Assembly: GCA_023416655.1 (NCBI GenBank)
Contig: JAEZHK010000050.1
Span: 1 to 49,132 of the forward strand
Direction of reading: 5' to 3'
DNA length: 49,132 nt
Source: Bacillota bacterium
GTDB lineage: Bacteria > Bacillota > Clostridia > Christensenellales > Aristaeellaceae
Below, piece by piece: positions 41,915 through 49,132 of the stretch. The notes under the pieces were generated by a model. It did not search any database. It was given only the letters and a program-made list of their open reading frames with translations, and was not told where the DNA came from. Position 1 is the stretch's first letter. Every line of letters starts with the position of its first letter. The position numbers and the translations under genes are program-made.

Positions 41915-43591
41915 CTAACTTTGACCCTGTCGATACTCCTGCGGCGAGCGACCCGTATTCTTTTTGAAGAATCGCGTAAACGACATCGCGCTTTCATAGC
42001 CCGTCTGCTGCGCCACATCCTGAACGTGCACGTACGCGCCTGAAAGGAGCTCCTTGGCAAGCGCAATGCGCTCATGATCGATGAAATCGGACAGTGTAAC
42101 ACCCGTCGTCTGCCGATAAAGCCGCGAAAGATAGCTCGGGTTCAGCCGGACCTGCTCGGAGAGGCGGATGAGGGACAAATCCTCCGAAAGATGCTCCCGA
42201 ATAAACGCCTGCAGATAGGAAATCGTTTTGTCCGCGCGTCTGTACTGTTCCTCTCCCTGCAATTTTAGAAGCAAACGTGCAAGCTCGCGCAGGTAATCGG
42301 CGGCCTCCGTCCAGGTGCCAAACAGGTCAGGGCGCATCAGTTTGTACTGCGCCAGATGAAACGCCACCTTCTCCATCGCGCCCCAACGGTTGATGTAGGA
42401 CAGCAGCGCGAGCGCTACGGTGTAGTAGGCCTCGAGCGCCAACGGGTCGTTCCGGCTGGTGACGGCGGACAAGGGATCGAGATAATCCGAAAGCAGCGCC
42501 AGAAAGGAATCCCCCCGCCCGGCCATTAACAGTTTTTCCATCTCGCTCAGATCTTTGCGACCAAGTGTCCTTCGCAAATCATGTTCGCCGCCGCGTTCTG
42601 GAACGACGGCTTGATCGTTGCGAAGGCGATCGTTTCGCTCGCTGCCTGACAGAAACGTCTCGACACCCACTCCGATCCGATATGAGAGCAATTGATTCAA
42701 TTGTGCGTACTCGTTGGGAATGTCATCCCATGAGCAGGCATCGGAGGCGATGACAAAGCTGACGGGCATGCCCAATGTATCACGGCATGCCGCCTGCACG
42801 GCCTCCAACGTACCCGCGAGGAACGCAATCGCCTTGCGCAACACCTTCTCGCTCATCGTCGCGCCGTCCGCGCCCGTCTGTATGGGCGAGGGCTGCGCAA
42901 ACAGCGCAATCTGATCGCCGCCGCTGAACAGTATAAAGAAGGACAGCGACGGTGCAATGTATCGCGCCAGAAGTTGACGGATGGACTGCATCCGTCGCAT
43001 CGCCTCCATATAGTCCTCCGGCAGTTCCTCCGCGCGGCAAAGCGTGAGCAAAAGCGGCACATCCGCACGGAGCGGTACGCCTAATTCTTCAAAGAGTTCG
43101 CGCGTCACGGCGCGGCGGCTGTGCAGGAGCTGACGGAAAAAGTCCTGCTGATAAAGCACATGGGTCTGTCGCACCTGTTCCTTGGCCTCGTGCAAAAGGT
43201 CCTCTATGTGGATTTCACGCTGAATCGCCTCCACAACGCCGGCGACCGTCTGAATCACCTTCATCGGGTCCTCGGTCTTGAGTACATAGCTCGCGTAGGG
43301 GTCTTGAATGGCGCGATACACATACTCAAACTCGCTGTAACCCGTAAGGAAGATAACGCGGCACTGCGGCCAGCGCCTGCGGATCTCTGTAAGCAGCTGC
43401 ATGCCGTCCAATTCGGGCATGCGGATATCGGTCAGAACCACATCCATGCGCGTGCGATCAAGCCAATCGAGAGCATCGCGCCCTGAATATGCCTTGTAGA
43501 TATCGAGATCAAGCTCTGTTTGGATCGAAATCAATTCGCTCAGGCCATTGACGACAAGCACCTCGTCATCCACGATCAACAGGCGGTACAT
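41915..43591 (-). CDS. YesN-type response regulator (REC + AraC HTH)
   Basis: A 558-residue regulator: receiver (1-120; acidic pocket VDDE, Asp55 in VVLTDIRMPELDG, Lys in VLKTEDP), a long middle region (130-450) without a named domain, and a C-terminal AraC DNA-binding domain (about 455-555; SLIRLSEQVRLNPSYLSRLY, VAQQTGYESAMSFTRFFKKN). It should activate the oligosaccharide uptake operon on sugar sensing by the partner kinase. I use ATG 43591 (AAGGAGG nine bases before); 43597 is an alternative. It overlaps the kinase gene by 26 bases. Confidence 0.92.
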   Translation of the reverse strand: MYRLLIVDDEVLVVNGLSELISIQTELDLDIYKAYSGRDALDWLDRTRMDVVLTDIRMPELDGMQLLTEIRRRWPQCRVIFLTGYSEFEYVYRAIQDPYASYVLKTEDPMKVIQTVAGVVEAIQREIHIEDLLHEAKEQVRQTHVLYQQDFFRQLLHSRRAVTRELFEELGVPLRADVPLLLTLCRAEELPEDYMEAMRRMQSIRQLLARYIAPSLSFFILFSGGDQIALFAQPSPIQTGADGATMSEKVLRKAIAFLAGTLEAVQAACRDTLGMPVSFVIASDACSWDDIPNEYAQLNQLLSYRIGVGVETFLSGSERNDRLRNDQAVVPERGGEHDLRRTLGRKDLSEMEKLLMAGRGDSFLALLSDYLDPLSAVTSRNDPLALEAYYTVALALLSYINRWGAMEKVAFHLAQYKLMRPDLFGTWTEAADYLRELARLLLKLQGEEQYRRADKTISYLQAFIREHLSEDLSLIRLSEQVRLNPSYLSRLYRQTTGVTLSDFIDHERIALAKELLSGAYVHVQDVAQQTGYESAMSFTRFFKKNTGRSPQEYRQGQS

Positions 43592-45374
43592 ACGCATTCT
43601 CCTCCTTGCGCGACAGCGCCAGTGTAACGCGAAGCCCGCCGAGCTCGCTTCGGCTGACGTCCAGTCCGCTCTCGCTGTCGAATTCGAGCCGCAACCTGCG
43701 GTGAATGTTGATGAGCCCTGTCGTTTCGCCGACGGCTTGTTCATCCTGCAGACACCGCCGCAGCCTGTCGAGCTTTTCATCGGTCATGTCGTTTCCGTTG
43801 TCCTCCACGACGATCGCCAGCCCGTGCGGCAAGGGGGAAAACGTCATTCTGACAATGCTGTCGCTGAGCTTTTTCTCCACTGCGTGTTCAAACGCGTTCT
43901 CCAGAACCGGTTGCAGGATTAATCTCGGCACCCGCAGATCGAGGTATTGTTCCGGGCACTCGCCAAGCATGAGCTTCAGGCGCTTGGGAAAGCGCATGCT
44001 CTGTATCTCCGCGTAATTGCGTGTATGCCGCAATTCCTCTGAAAGCGGAATTTCATCCATGCCGCTTCGCGTGATGAAGCGGAAATACTCGCCCAGGCTT
44101 TGCGTGAACGGAATCAAATGTTCGTCCCCGACGCGCGCCATCGTGTTAATCAGGAACAGGCTGTTGTACAGAAAATGCGGATTGATCTGCGCCTGCAGCT
44201 GCTTCATTTCCGCGCGGTGCGTCAGAATCCGCTGTCGGTAGTTCTGGTCAATCAAAGTTCCGAGGCGACTAACCATCATATTGAATCGTCGGCAGAGATA
44301 AGCGAACTCACCGCGCCCGCGTGCGGAGACCGCCACGTTAAAATTGCCTGTTTCCACGCTTCGGAACGTGCGGACAAGATCGGATAACGGGCGGTGGATA
44401 TCGCGGTAGACGAAGATCAAATAGGTGAGGATCATCAATCCCGTCACAAACGAGAACGTCCAGACCCACCTATAGAAAGTTCGCAGAGGTGCCATAACCG
44501 TCGTCTTCGGTATATAGCGTCTTAGCGACATTCCCAGATAATCTGATTTCGCCGTAACAACAAAATATTCCTCGTTTTCCGTTTTGCGGTCAATACCTTT
44601 TCTCGTCATGTCTCGAAGAACGGTTTCCTCCGTCAGTGCCAAATCTGCCGAGCGGAACGTTATGATATCGTCACTCGCCGTCCACAGCAGGAAGGAGCTG
44701 CTGTTGGGATAGGTCTCAAACTGATTGAGGGCCTCGCGAAAGGCGTCTACGTTCAGATCGATTTCTATAGCGTACAATGACGAGCTCTGCCACTCGTGAA
44801 GCGTGCTCAGGTACAGCTTCCGTTCATCGTTGAGGATCTGCGCGCCGATCATGCTGTTCGGCACATACAGTTGCATAAACCTCTCTTTCATTAAATCGTC
44901 TACACCCGCCTTCGCCGAAATCGTTCTCCCAATGGGCGGGATGTGGGCGCGCACCTCGCTGACATAGGGGCTGCTACTTAAAATGGTAATCAGCCTCAGG
45001 CGAAGCTGGACCATACTATCGACGATTTCGTAATCCGTCATGATCGGATGACGGATCGCCAGTTTGTTCAGGTATTCGTCGTTGAGACAGTCGTACTGTA
45101 GAATGCGGATGCGTTCGATCTCCTTATCTAGAGCGTCCATAAAAAATGCCGCCTGTGCACTGGTGGAACTGCTGATTTCACTTTGAATGGTTTCAAGTCC
45201 GCGGTTGTGAATATAAATACCCAAAGTAAATACCGGCAGAACGGTTGCCAAAAACATGAGAATAAGGCGCCGCAGAATGCTGCTGCGACGAAGCTCACGC
45301 ACGGTGTCCGGATTTTCCCTGTCGTCCGCCGGTACGCCTTCTATCATTCTGGCTTCGGTCTGCTCCGTGTCCAT
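43566..45374 (-). CDS. YesM-type sensor histidine kinase
   Basis: A 602-residue membrane kinase. TM1 about 35-55; extracytoplasmic sensor about 57-300; TM2 near 305-325; HAMP; then the His_kinase domain with QAQINPHFLYNSLFLINTM and a HATPase with PRLILQPVLENAFEHAVEKK, DNGNDM and TTGLINIHRRL. Start by GAGGA seven bases before the ATG at 45374. Forms a pair with YesN (26-base overlap). Such pairs sense extracellular oligosaccharides, often through the binding protein. The DNGNDM motif replaces the usual DNGxGM, a minor change in the G1 box. Confidence 0.9.
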   Translation of the reverse strand: MDTEQTEARMIEGVPADDRENPDTVRELRRSSILRRLILMFLATVLPVFTLGIYIHNRGLETIQSEISSSTSAQAAFFMDALDKEIERIRILQYDCLNDEYLNKLAIRHPIMTDYEIVDSMVQLRLRLITILSSSPYVSEVRAHIPPIGRTISAKAGVDDLMKERFMQLYVPNSMIGAQILNDERKLYLSTLHEWQSSSLYAIEIDLNVDAFREALNQFETYPNSSSFLLWTASDDIITFRSADLALTEETVLRDMTRKGIDRKTENEEYFVVTAKSDYLGMSLRRYIPKTTVMAPLRTFYRWVWTFSFVTGLMILTYLIFVYRDIHRPLSDLVRTFRSVETGNFNVAVSARGRGEFAYLCRRFNMMVSRLGTLIDQNYRQRILTHRAEMKQLQAQINPHFLYNSLFLINTMARVGDEHLIPFTQSLGEYFRFITRSGMDEIPLSEELRHTRNYAEIQSMRFPKRLKLMLGECPEQYLDLRVPRLILQPVLENAFEHAVEKKLSDSIVRMTFSPLPHGLAIVVEDNGNDMTDEKLDRLRRCLQDEQAVGETTGLINIHRRLRLEFDSESGLDVSRSELGGLRVTLALSRKEENAYVPPVDRG

Positions 45375-45562
45375 ATTCGTTCCTCGTTTGGTTGGGTCGA
45401 ACATCGTTCGGGGATATAAACAAATAAGCATTTGTAAGTATTTGCCCTCAGGCATCCTGTCTCCTGGTCTGCCCCCGGTTGTTGTGCCAAAACGAAAAGT
45501 TAGGAAAAGCCGACAATCGGCATGAAAACCCTTGTTACTGCATGGCCGTATAGTAGCGGATT

Positions 45563-45620
45563 CCGGCTCAGCTGTCAAGGACGGCGAAGCCGTTCATTTT
45601 ACCCTTAATAGCTGAGCCGG
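45563..45620. other. conserved-looking stem-loop upstream of yesM
   Basis: CCGGCTCAGCT (45563-45573) pairs perfectly with AGCTGAGCCGG (45610-45620). A nested ACGGC-GAA-GCCGT lies inside at 45581-45593. No T-run follows on either strand. Possibly a structured RNA or a mobile-element trace. Nothing coding is seen in 45375-45689. Confidence 0.45.
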
Positions 45621-45689
45621 AAGAAAGGATTATAATCTCATGTGAGGCCGCTTTATGTAGAGAATGATGATGTGTTACACTGTGCATGT

Positions 45690-45768
45690 GGGAGCGGACA
45701 CTTCCTTTCGGATGATTTTGCTGCTACTCAATCATAACCGATGTGTCCGTCTCCCGCTCTCTTTTTTT
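45690..45768 (+). terminator. long-loop terminator
   Basis: GGGAGCGGACAC (45690-45701) pairs with GTGTCCG + CTCCC (45743-45755, one bulged T), with a 41-base loop, followed by GCTCTC and T7. It may end an unseen small plus-strand transcript. TATAAT lies near 45631-45636 as a possible -10 for it. Confidence 0.5.
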
Positions 45769-45828
45769 CCTCCTGTCCAATATGTATTGTGGTCCTACAG
45801 TTGCCATTCACCAAAAACGCAGTGATGG

Positions 45829-45857
45829 TTGACAAGCGCGGCCTATAGTGCTATGAT
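45829..45857 (+). promoter_or_regulatory. promoter of the trpXYZ operon
   Basis: TTGACA (45829-45834), 17 bases, TATGAT (45852-45857), with an extended TGC before the -10. About 320 bases upstream of trpX. Confidence 0.85.
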
Positions 45858-45862
45858 CAGGA

Positions 45863-46123
45863 AAACCGTTGAGGAAAAGAAGTACGCGGAAAGGCGTCCG
45901 TTCAAGAGAGTCGCGGGTGGTGTGATCGCGGCACGGAACCGTCCGGGGAATGGGCTTCCGAGGGTGTTCCCGAAGATCGGCATGGCTGGTGGTAGGGAAT
46001 GACGGGATCCGCACCCGTTATCATGGCGGCATGTGTGATGGCACATGGAACAAGTGGGTCGAAAGACCAAGTTGAGTGGCACCGCGGGCAACCGTCTCAA
46101 GCATTATTGCTTGAGGCGTTTTT
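45863..46123 (+). ncRNA. T-box leader, tryptophan-specific
   Basis: A T-box riboswitch that reads uncharged tRNA. The T-box core TGGCACCGCGG is at 46077-46087. Stem I carries the AGTA motif (45881-45884 region), the distal AGAGAG...GGTG elements (about 45905-45921) and a specifier region GGAATGGGC, where TGG (45951-45953) followed by a purine is the Trp codon. The terminator is an 11-bp stem, 46093-46103 with 46108-46118, followed by T5. When tRNA-Trp is uncharged, antitermination should allow trpXYZ expression, which matches the transporter downstream. Confidence 0.88.
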
Positions 46124-46174
46124 GTTTGCAGGCTCAGCGATCTTCCATCAATTCATTTTGAGGAGGAGAACCCC

Positions 46175-47125
46175 ATGAAAAAGCTCGTTACCTTGATACT
46201 CTCGCTGATCCTTGCGCTGACCGCCGCGTCCACACTCGCGGAAGAGACAGTATTTCACATCGGTATCGCCCAATTTGCCGAGCATGGTTCGCTTGACAAC
46301 TGCCGCAGCGGCTTCCTTGAGGGGCTGAAGCAGAAGGGCTTTGTCGAGGGAGAGAACCTGAGTGTTGACTTCCAGAACGCGCAGGCCGACATGGGGATTG
46401 CCGCCACGATCGCCTCGAACTTCGTGGCAAATGGCCTGGACATGATCTGCGCAATCGCAACACCGATGGCGGTCTGCGCATTCAACGCCGCCGAGGACAA
46501 TATCCCCGTGATCTTCACCGCGGTCTCTGCACCGGAGGAGTCTGGGCTATCCGAGGGCAACATCACCGGTACCAGTGACCAGTTGCCAGTCGAAAAGCAG
46601 CTCGCAACCATCCGTGCGATGCTTCCGGGCGCGAAGAACATCGGAATCCTCTTTACCGTCGGCGAGACGAACAGCCAGGTGCAGCTTGCGATGTACAAAC
46701 AGCTCGCCCAACAGTATGGATTCTCGATTGTGGAATCGGGCATCACCGCCGGACAGGACATCGCCTTGGCGCTTCCGCAGCTTCTTCCACAGGTCGACTG
46801 CCTGACGATGCTCACCGACAACACGGTGGTTCAGTACTTAGACGTCGTGCTTGACGCGACCGACAAGGCAGGAACTCCGGTATTCGGCAGCGAGATTGAA
46901 CAGGTGGCGCTGGGTTGCGTCGCCGCCGAGGGGCTGGATTATTTCGAACTGGGCGTGCAGACTGGCCACATGGCCGCGCGCGTGCTTGGTGGCGAATCCG
47001 CTGCCGATATTCCGTTTGAGACGATCCAAGAATCGGCTCTGTACGTCAATACCGACGCCTGCGAAGCACTGGGCATCAAAATCCCTGAGGATTTGATGGC
47101 CCGGGCTACGGACATGGCCGCGTAA
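46175..47125 (+). CDS. trpX: tryptophan ABC transporter substrate-binding protein
   Basis: A 316-residue exported binding protein of the ABC_sub_bind (TrpX) family. Signal peptide MKKLVTLILSLILALTAAS, cleavage probably after TLA; there is no lipobox Cys. Family marks: VFHIGIAQFAEHGSLDNCRS, GLDMICAIATPMAVCAFNAA, PVIFTAVSAPEESGL and NIGILFTVGETNSQVQ. The Trp T-box in the leader identifies the likely ligand as tryptophan; related proteins bind other aromatic amino acids. It is followed by a strong hairpin, then the permease gene. Confidence 0.92.
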   Translation: MKKLVTLILSLILALTAASTLAEETVFHIGIAQFAEHGSLDNCRSGFLEGLKQKGFVEGENLSVDFQNAQADMGIAATIASNFVANGLDMICAIATPMAVCAFNAAEDNIPVIFTAVSAPEESGLSEGNITGTSDQLPVEKQLATIRAMLPGAKNIGILFTVGETNSQVQLAMYKQLAQQYGFSIVESGITAGQDIALALPQLLPQVDCLTMLTDNTVVQYLDVVLDATDKAGTPVFGSEIEQVALGCVAAEGLDYFELGVQTGHMAARVLGGESAADIPFETIQESALYVNTDACEALGIKIPEDLMARATDMAA

Positions 47126-47136
47126 CCGGTCCCCTA

Positions 47137-47160
47137 CCCGGCGGGCCTCTGCCCGCCGGG
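47137..47160 (+). terminator. intercistronic hairpin behind trpX
   Basis: A 10-bp stem CCCGGCGGGC/GCCCGCCGGG with loop CTCT and no T-run. It probably stabilises the trpX mRNA relative to trpYZ. Confidence 0.7.
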
Positions 47161-47191
47161 CCTTCAAACCGTGAGAAAGGCTGGTTGAACC

Positions 47192-48100
47192 TTGCTGATA
47201 AGCTTCTTGAACGCCCTTCCGAGCACGCTCGAACAGGGGCTGATCTACGCACTGCTGGCGCTGGGGGTGCTGATCACCTATACGATCCTCGACTTTCCGG
47301 ATCTGTCGGTTGACGGCACGTTCCCGCTGGGCGGCGTAATTTCAACAACACTCGTCGCGTCCGGCATGCATCCTGCGCTGGGGCTGGTCACCGCGCTCGC
47401 GGGCGGAGCGGCAGCCGGGCTTGTGACTGGCCTGATTCATGTCAAACTCAAGGTGCGCGACCTGTTTTCCGGCATCATCATGGCTACGGCGCTCTACTCG
47501 ATCAATCTGCGCATTGCGTCCGGAAAGTCGTTGGTGACGATTGGTCGCAAGGAAATGACTCTGTTTCAAAACAACGCGCTTTCAGACGCCTTCGGGGACG
47601 TTTTCGGAACCTATGGGACACTTGTGCTGCTGATTCTGATTGTGCTTCTGATGAAGGTGCTTCTAGACCTGTTTCTCAGGACGAAGGTAGGGTATCTGCT
47701 GCGTGCGGTCGGTGACAATGAGCTCGTCGTCACTTCGCTCGCCTGCGACAAAGGGCGCGTTAAGATCATCGGCCTGATGATCGCCAACGGCTTCGCTGCG
47801 CTCTCGGGCGCCGTACTATGCCAACATCAGCGAATGTTTGAGATTTCCATAGGCACCGGCGCGATGGTGTTGGGCCTGGCGAGTGTGATCATCGGACTGA
47901 GCCTGCTGCGCAGATTGTCTTTTGTAAAGGCCACGACCGCTGTTGTTGTGGGCGCGGTCATCTACAAGATGTGCGTATCGTTTGCCATCGCCTGCGGCAT
48001 GGGTGCCAGCGATCTGAAGCTGATTACGGCGACGCTGTTCCTCTTGATTCTCGCCGCGGGGCTTTTGAAAAAGGGCAGAAAGGAGAAGCGGCATGCTTGA
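47192..48100 (+). CDS. trpY: tryptophan ABC transporter permease
   Basis: A 302-residue permease with eight to nine hydrophobic segments. LIYALLALGVLITYTILDFPDLSVDGTFPLGG (shown in two parts: LIYALLALGVLITYTILDF, PDLSVDGTFPLGG) is the signature of the TrpY/branched-chain-like permease family. KVRDLFSGIIMATALYSINL follows. TTG start at 47192; AAAGG lies about 11 bases before, a rather long distance. Overlaps trpZ by eight bases. Confidence 0.9.
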   Translation: MLISFLNALPSTLEQGLIYALLALGVLITYTILDFPDLSVDGTFPLGGVISTTLVASGMHPALGLVTALAGGAAAGLVTGLIHVKLKVRDLFSGIIMATALYSINLRIASGKSLVTIGRKEMTLFQNNALSDAFGDVFGTYGTLVLLILIVLLMKVLLDLFLRTKVGYLLRAVGDNELVVTSLACDKGRVKIIGLMIANGFAALSGAVLCQHQRMFEISIGTGAMVLGLASVIIGLSLLRRLSFVKATTAVVVGAVIYKMCVSFAIACGMGASDLKLITATLFLLILAAGLLKKGRKEKRHA

Positions 48101-48866
48101 GATGCGCAACGTCCGAAAGGTCTACAACCCTGCTACCGTCCGTGAACTCTGTCTATTTGATGACTTCAACCTGTCGGTGCCTGAGGGTCAGTTTGTGTCA
48201 GTCGTCGGCTCCAATGGCTCGGGCAAGACCAGCATGCTCAATATCCTGTGCGGCTCAATTCCCGTGGACGGCGGGAGCATCTTCCTGGAGGGACGCGACA
48301 TCTCGCGCGAGCGCGAGTACGTGCGCGCGCGGCTGATGGGTCGCGTGTACCAGAATCCTTCTATGGGCACCTGCGGCTCGATGACGATCCTGGAAAACCT
48401 CTCGCTTGCTGACAACAAGGGGAAACCCTACAATCTTCGCTTCGGTACCGACCGGCGGCGGATCGGCTACTACCAAGAACTGCTTGCCCCGCTGGGTCTT
48501 GGCCTCGAAAAAATGTTACACGCACGTGTTGGGAATCTGTCGGGCGGCCAACGACAGGCGCTCTCACTGATCATGTCGGCGATGACGCCAATACGGTTTC
48601 TGATTCTCGACGAACACACCGCGGCGCTCGATCCGAAGACAGCGGAGGTCATAATGGCGTTGACCGACCGAATCGTCCGCGAGAAAAAGCTCACCGCGCT
48701 CATGGTCACACACAACCTACGCTATGCGCTCGAATACGGGGACCGGATTCTGATGATGCACCAGGGCGGCATCGTACTTGACCGTTCTGGTAATGACAAG
48801 CGTGCGTTATCGATCGATGACGTCCTCAAAATCTTTAACGAGATCAGTATTGAGTGCGGAAACTGA
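48093..48866 (+). CDS. trpZ: tryptophan ABC transporter ATP-binding protein
   Basis: A 257-residue ATPase. Walker A VGSNGSGKTSMLN (about 36-48), signature LSGGQRQALSL, Walker B RFLILDEHTAALDP and the switch His in MVTHNLRYALEYG. The Glu-His change in LDEHT (usual LDEPT) is common in this family. AAGGAGAAG precedes the ATG. Its 3' end overlaps the convergent recombinase fragment by 60 bases. Completes the trpXYZ importer. Confidence 0.93.
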   Translation: MLEMRNVRKVYNPATVRELCLFDDFNLSVPEGQFVSVVGSNGSGKTSMLNILCGSIPVDGGSIFLEGRDISREREYVRARLMGRVYQNPSMGTCGSMTILENLSLADNKGKPYNLRFGTDRRRIGYYQELLAPLGLGLEKMLHARVGNLSGGQRQALSLIMSAMTPIRFLILDEHTAALDPKTAEVIMALTDRIVREKKLTALMVTHNLRYALEYGDRILMMHQGGIVLDRSGNDKRALSIDDVLKIFNEISIECGN

Positions 48867-49132
48867 CGCCACACTTAACATTCGTTCATGTGCCAACCAC
48901 CTCACCCGAATCTCCTCAGCCCCAACCTCAATCCGCTCAAGCGTCCGCCGCACCAGCCAGTCCTCCGCATAATCGATGCGCCCTACACGCTCAATCAGCT
49001 CGCGTAGATCCTTTGCCCTGTACCGCTCAAGCTCTGTACCGCCCGCTTCCTCCACTAATGGCACTCCCCTATCAACCAGTTCATTCCACGCCTCAACGAA
49101 TGCCTCCCGAATCCTGGAATCATCCACCTGTA
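48807..49132 (-). CDS. C-terminal part of a probable serine recombinase (partial, runs off the window)
   Basis: The minus-strand frame gives IREAFVEAWNELVDRG, LERYRAKDLRELIERVG, YAEDWLVRRTLERIEVG and AEEIRVRWLAHE. This matches the helical/coiled-coil end after the zinc ribbon of large serine recombinases. The first codon in view lies five bases from the window edge, so the N-terminal catalytic and ribbon domains would be further right. The last 25 residues (MLSVASVSALNTDLVKDFED...) are antisense to the end of trpZ and look non-family, so the 3' end may be damaged. It could mark an integrated element beginning beyond 49132 or its relic. Confidence 0.55.
   Translation of the reverse strand, partial: QVDDSRIREAFVEAWNELVDRGVPLVEEAGGTELERYRAKDLRELIERVGRIDYAEDWLVRRTLERIEVGAEEIRVRWLAHERMLSVASVSALNTDLVKDFEDVIDR

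Noticed and set aside
45375..45578. 68-codon N-terminal extension of the YesM-type kinase
   Set aside because: No ribosome site for the upstream start; the ATG at 45374 has GAGGA at good spacing and the family sequence begins after it.

Overview
The window looks like the chromosome of an anaerobic Firmicute of the class Clostridia with high G+C (my impression is 55-60 percent, with lower patches near 28.7-38 kb and 45.5 kb). The support is a Trp T-box leader, a SAM-type riboswitch, strong GGAGG ribosome sites, YesM/YesN plus LplB/LplC sugar uptake, a trimeric [FeFe] hydrogenase and a GH42 galactosidase. None of the exported binding proteins has a lipobox cysteine; all end in AxA-type cleavage sites. 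That fits some Christensenellales-like lineages, but the assignment is only an inference. No rRNA, tRNA or CRISPR array was seen.

Layout: 0-1.4 kb, a repeat-rich stretch and a LacI-type regulator with its own operator. 1.7-5.3 kb, a minus-strand signalling operon (REC-PAS-HD-GYP phosphodiesterase, Cache-type histidine kinase, single-domain receiver). 5.5-10.9 kb, an Old Yellow Enzyme gene, an AraC regulator and, divergent from it, a four-gene operon for a split FAD/Fe-S amine or amino-acid dehydrogenase. 11-13.4 kb, an ABC-2 exporter and an Imm5-like protein. 13.4-16.1 kb, a permease coupled to a secreted DUF362 protein, and an OmpR-type regulator whose phospho-acceptor Asp is Glu. 16.4-22 kb, the hydABC hydrogenase operon, in which the NuoF-like subunit is fused to a GltD/NfnB-like flavoprotein. 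22.3-28.4 kb, ComFB, GH42, LysE, GNAT, an unusual FMN dehydrogenase and a Gfo/Idh/MocA dehydrogenase.

28.4-38.2 kb is the most distinctive accessory block: a minus-strand operon (ribose-type ABC transporter, TIM-barrel isomerase, URO-D-family protein) facing a second URO-D-family gene whose stop codon touches that of the first. The block is bracketed by two decayed sugar genes, an FGGY kinase remnant at 28.5 kb and a probable short-chain dehydrogenase remnant at 38.1 kb. A SAM riboswitch with its terminator has no gene behind it at 37.9 kb. The remnants suggest that an ancestral sugar operon running from yesMN was broken up.

38.2-45.4 kb holds a YesMN two-component system and an LplBC-type oligosaccharide ABC transporter with its binding protein. 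45.8-48.9 kb is a T-box (Trp)-controlled tryptophan ABC transporter, trpXYZ. The right edge carries the C-terminal end of a probable serine recombinase, which overlaps trpZ tail to tail.

Working together: the dehydrogenase operon and the hydrogenase suggest fermentation of amino acids or amines and sugars with H2 turnover. The hydrogenase fusion suggests that NAD(H), NADP(H), ferredoxin and H2 pools may be linked in one complex. The ABC systems supply sugars and tryptophan.
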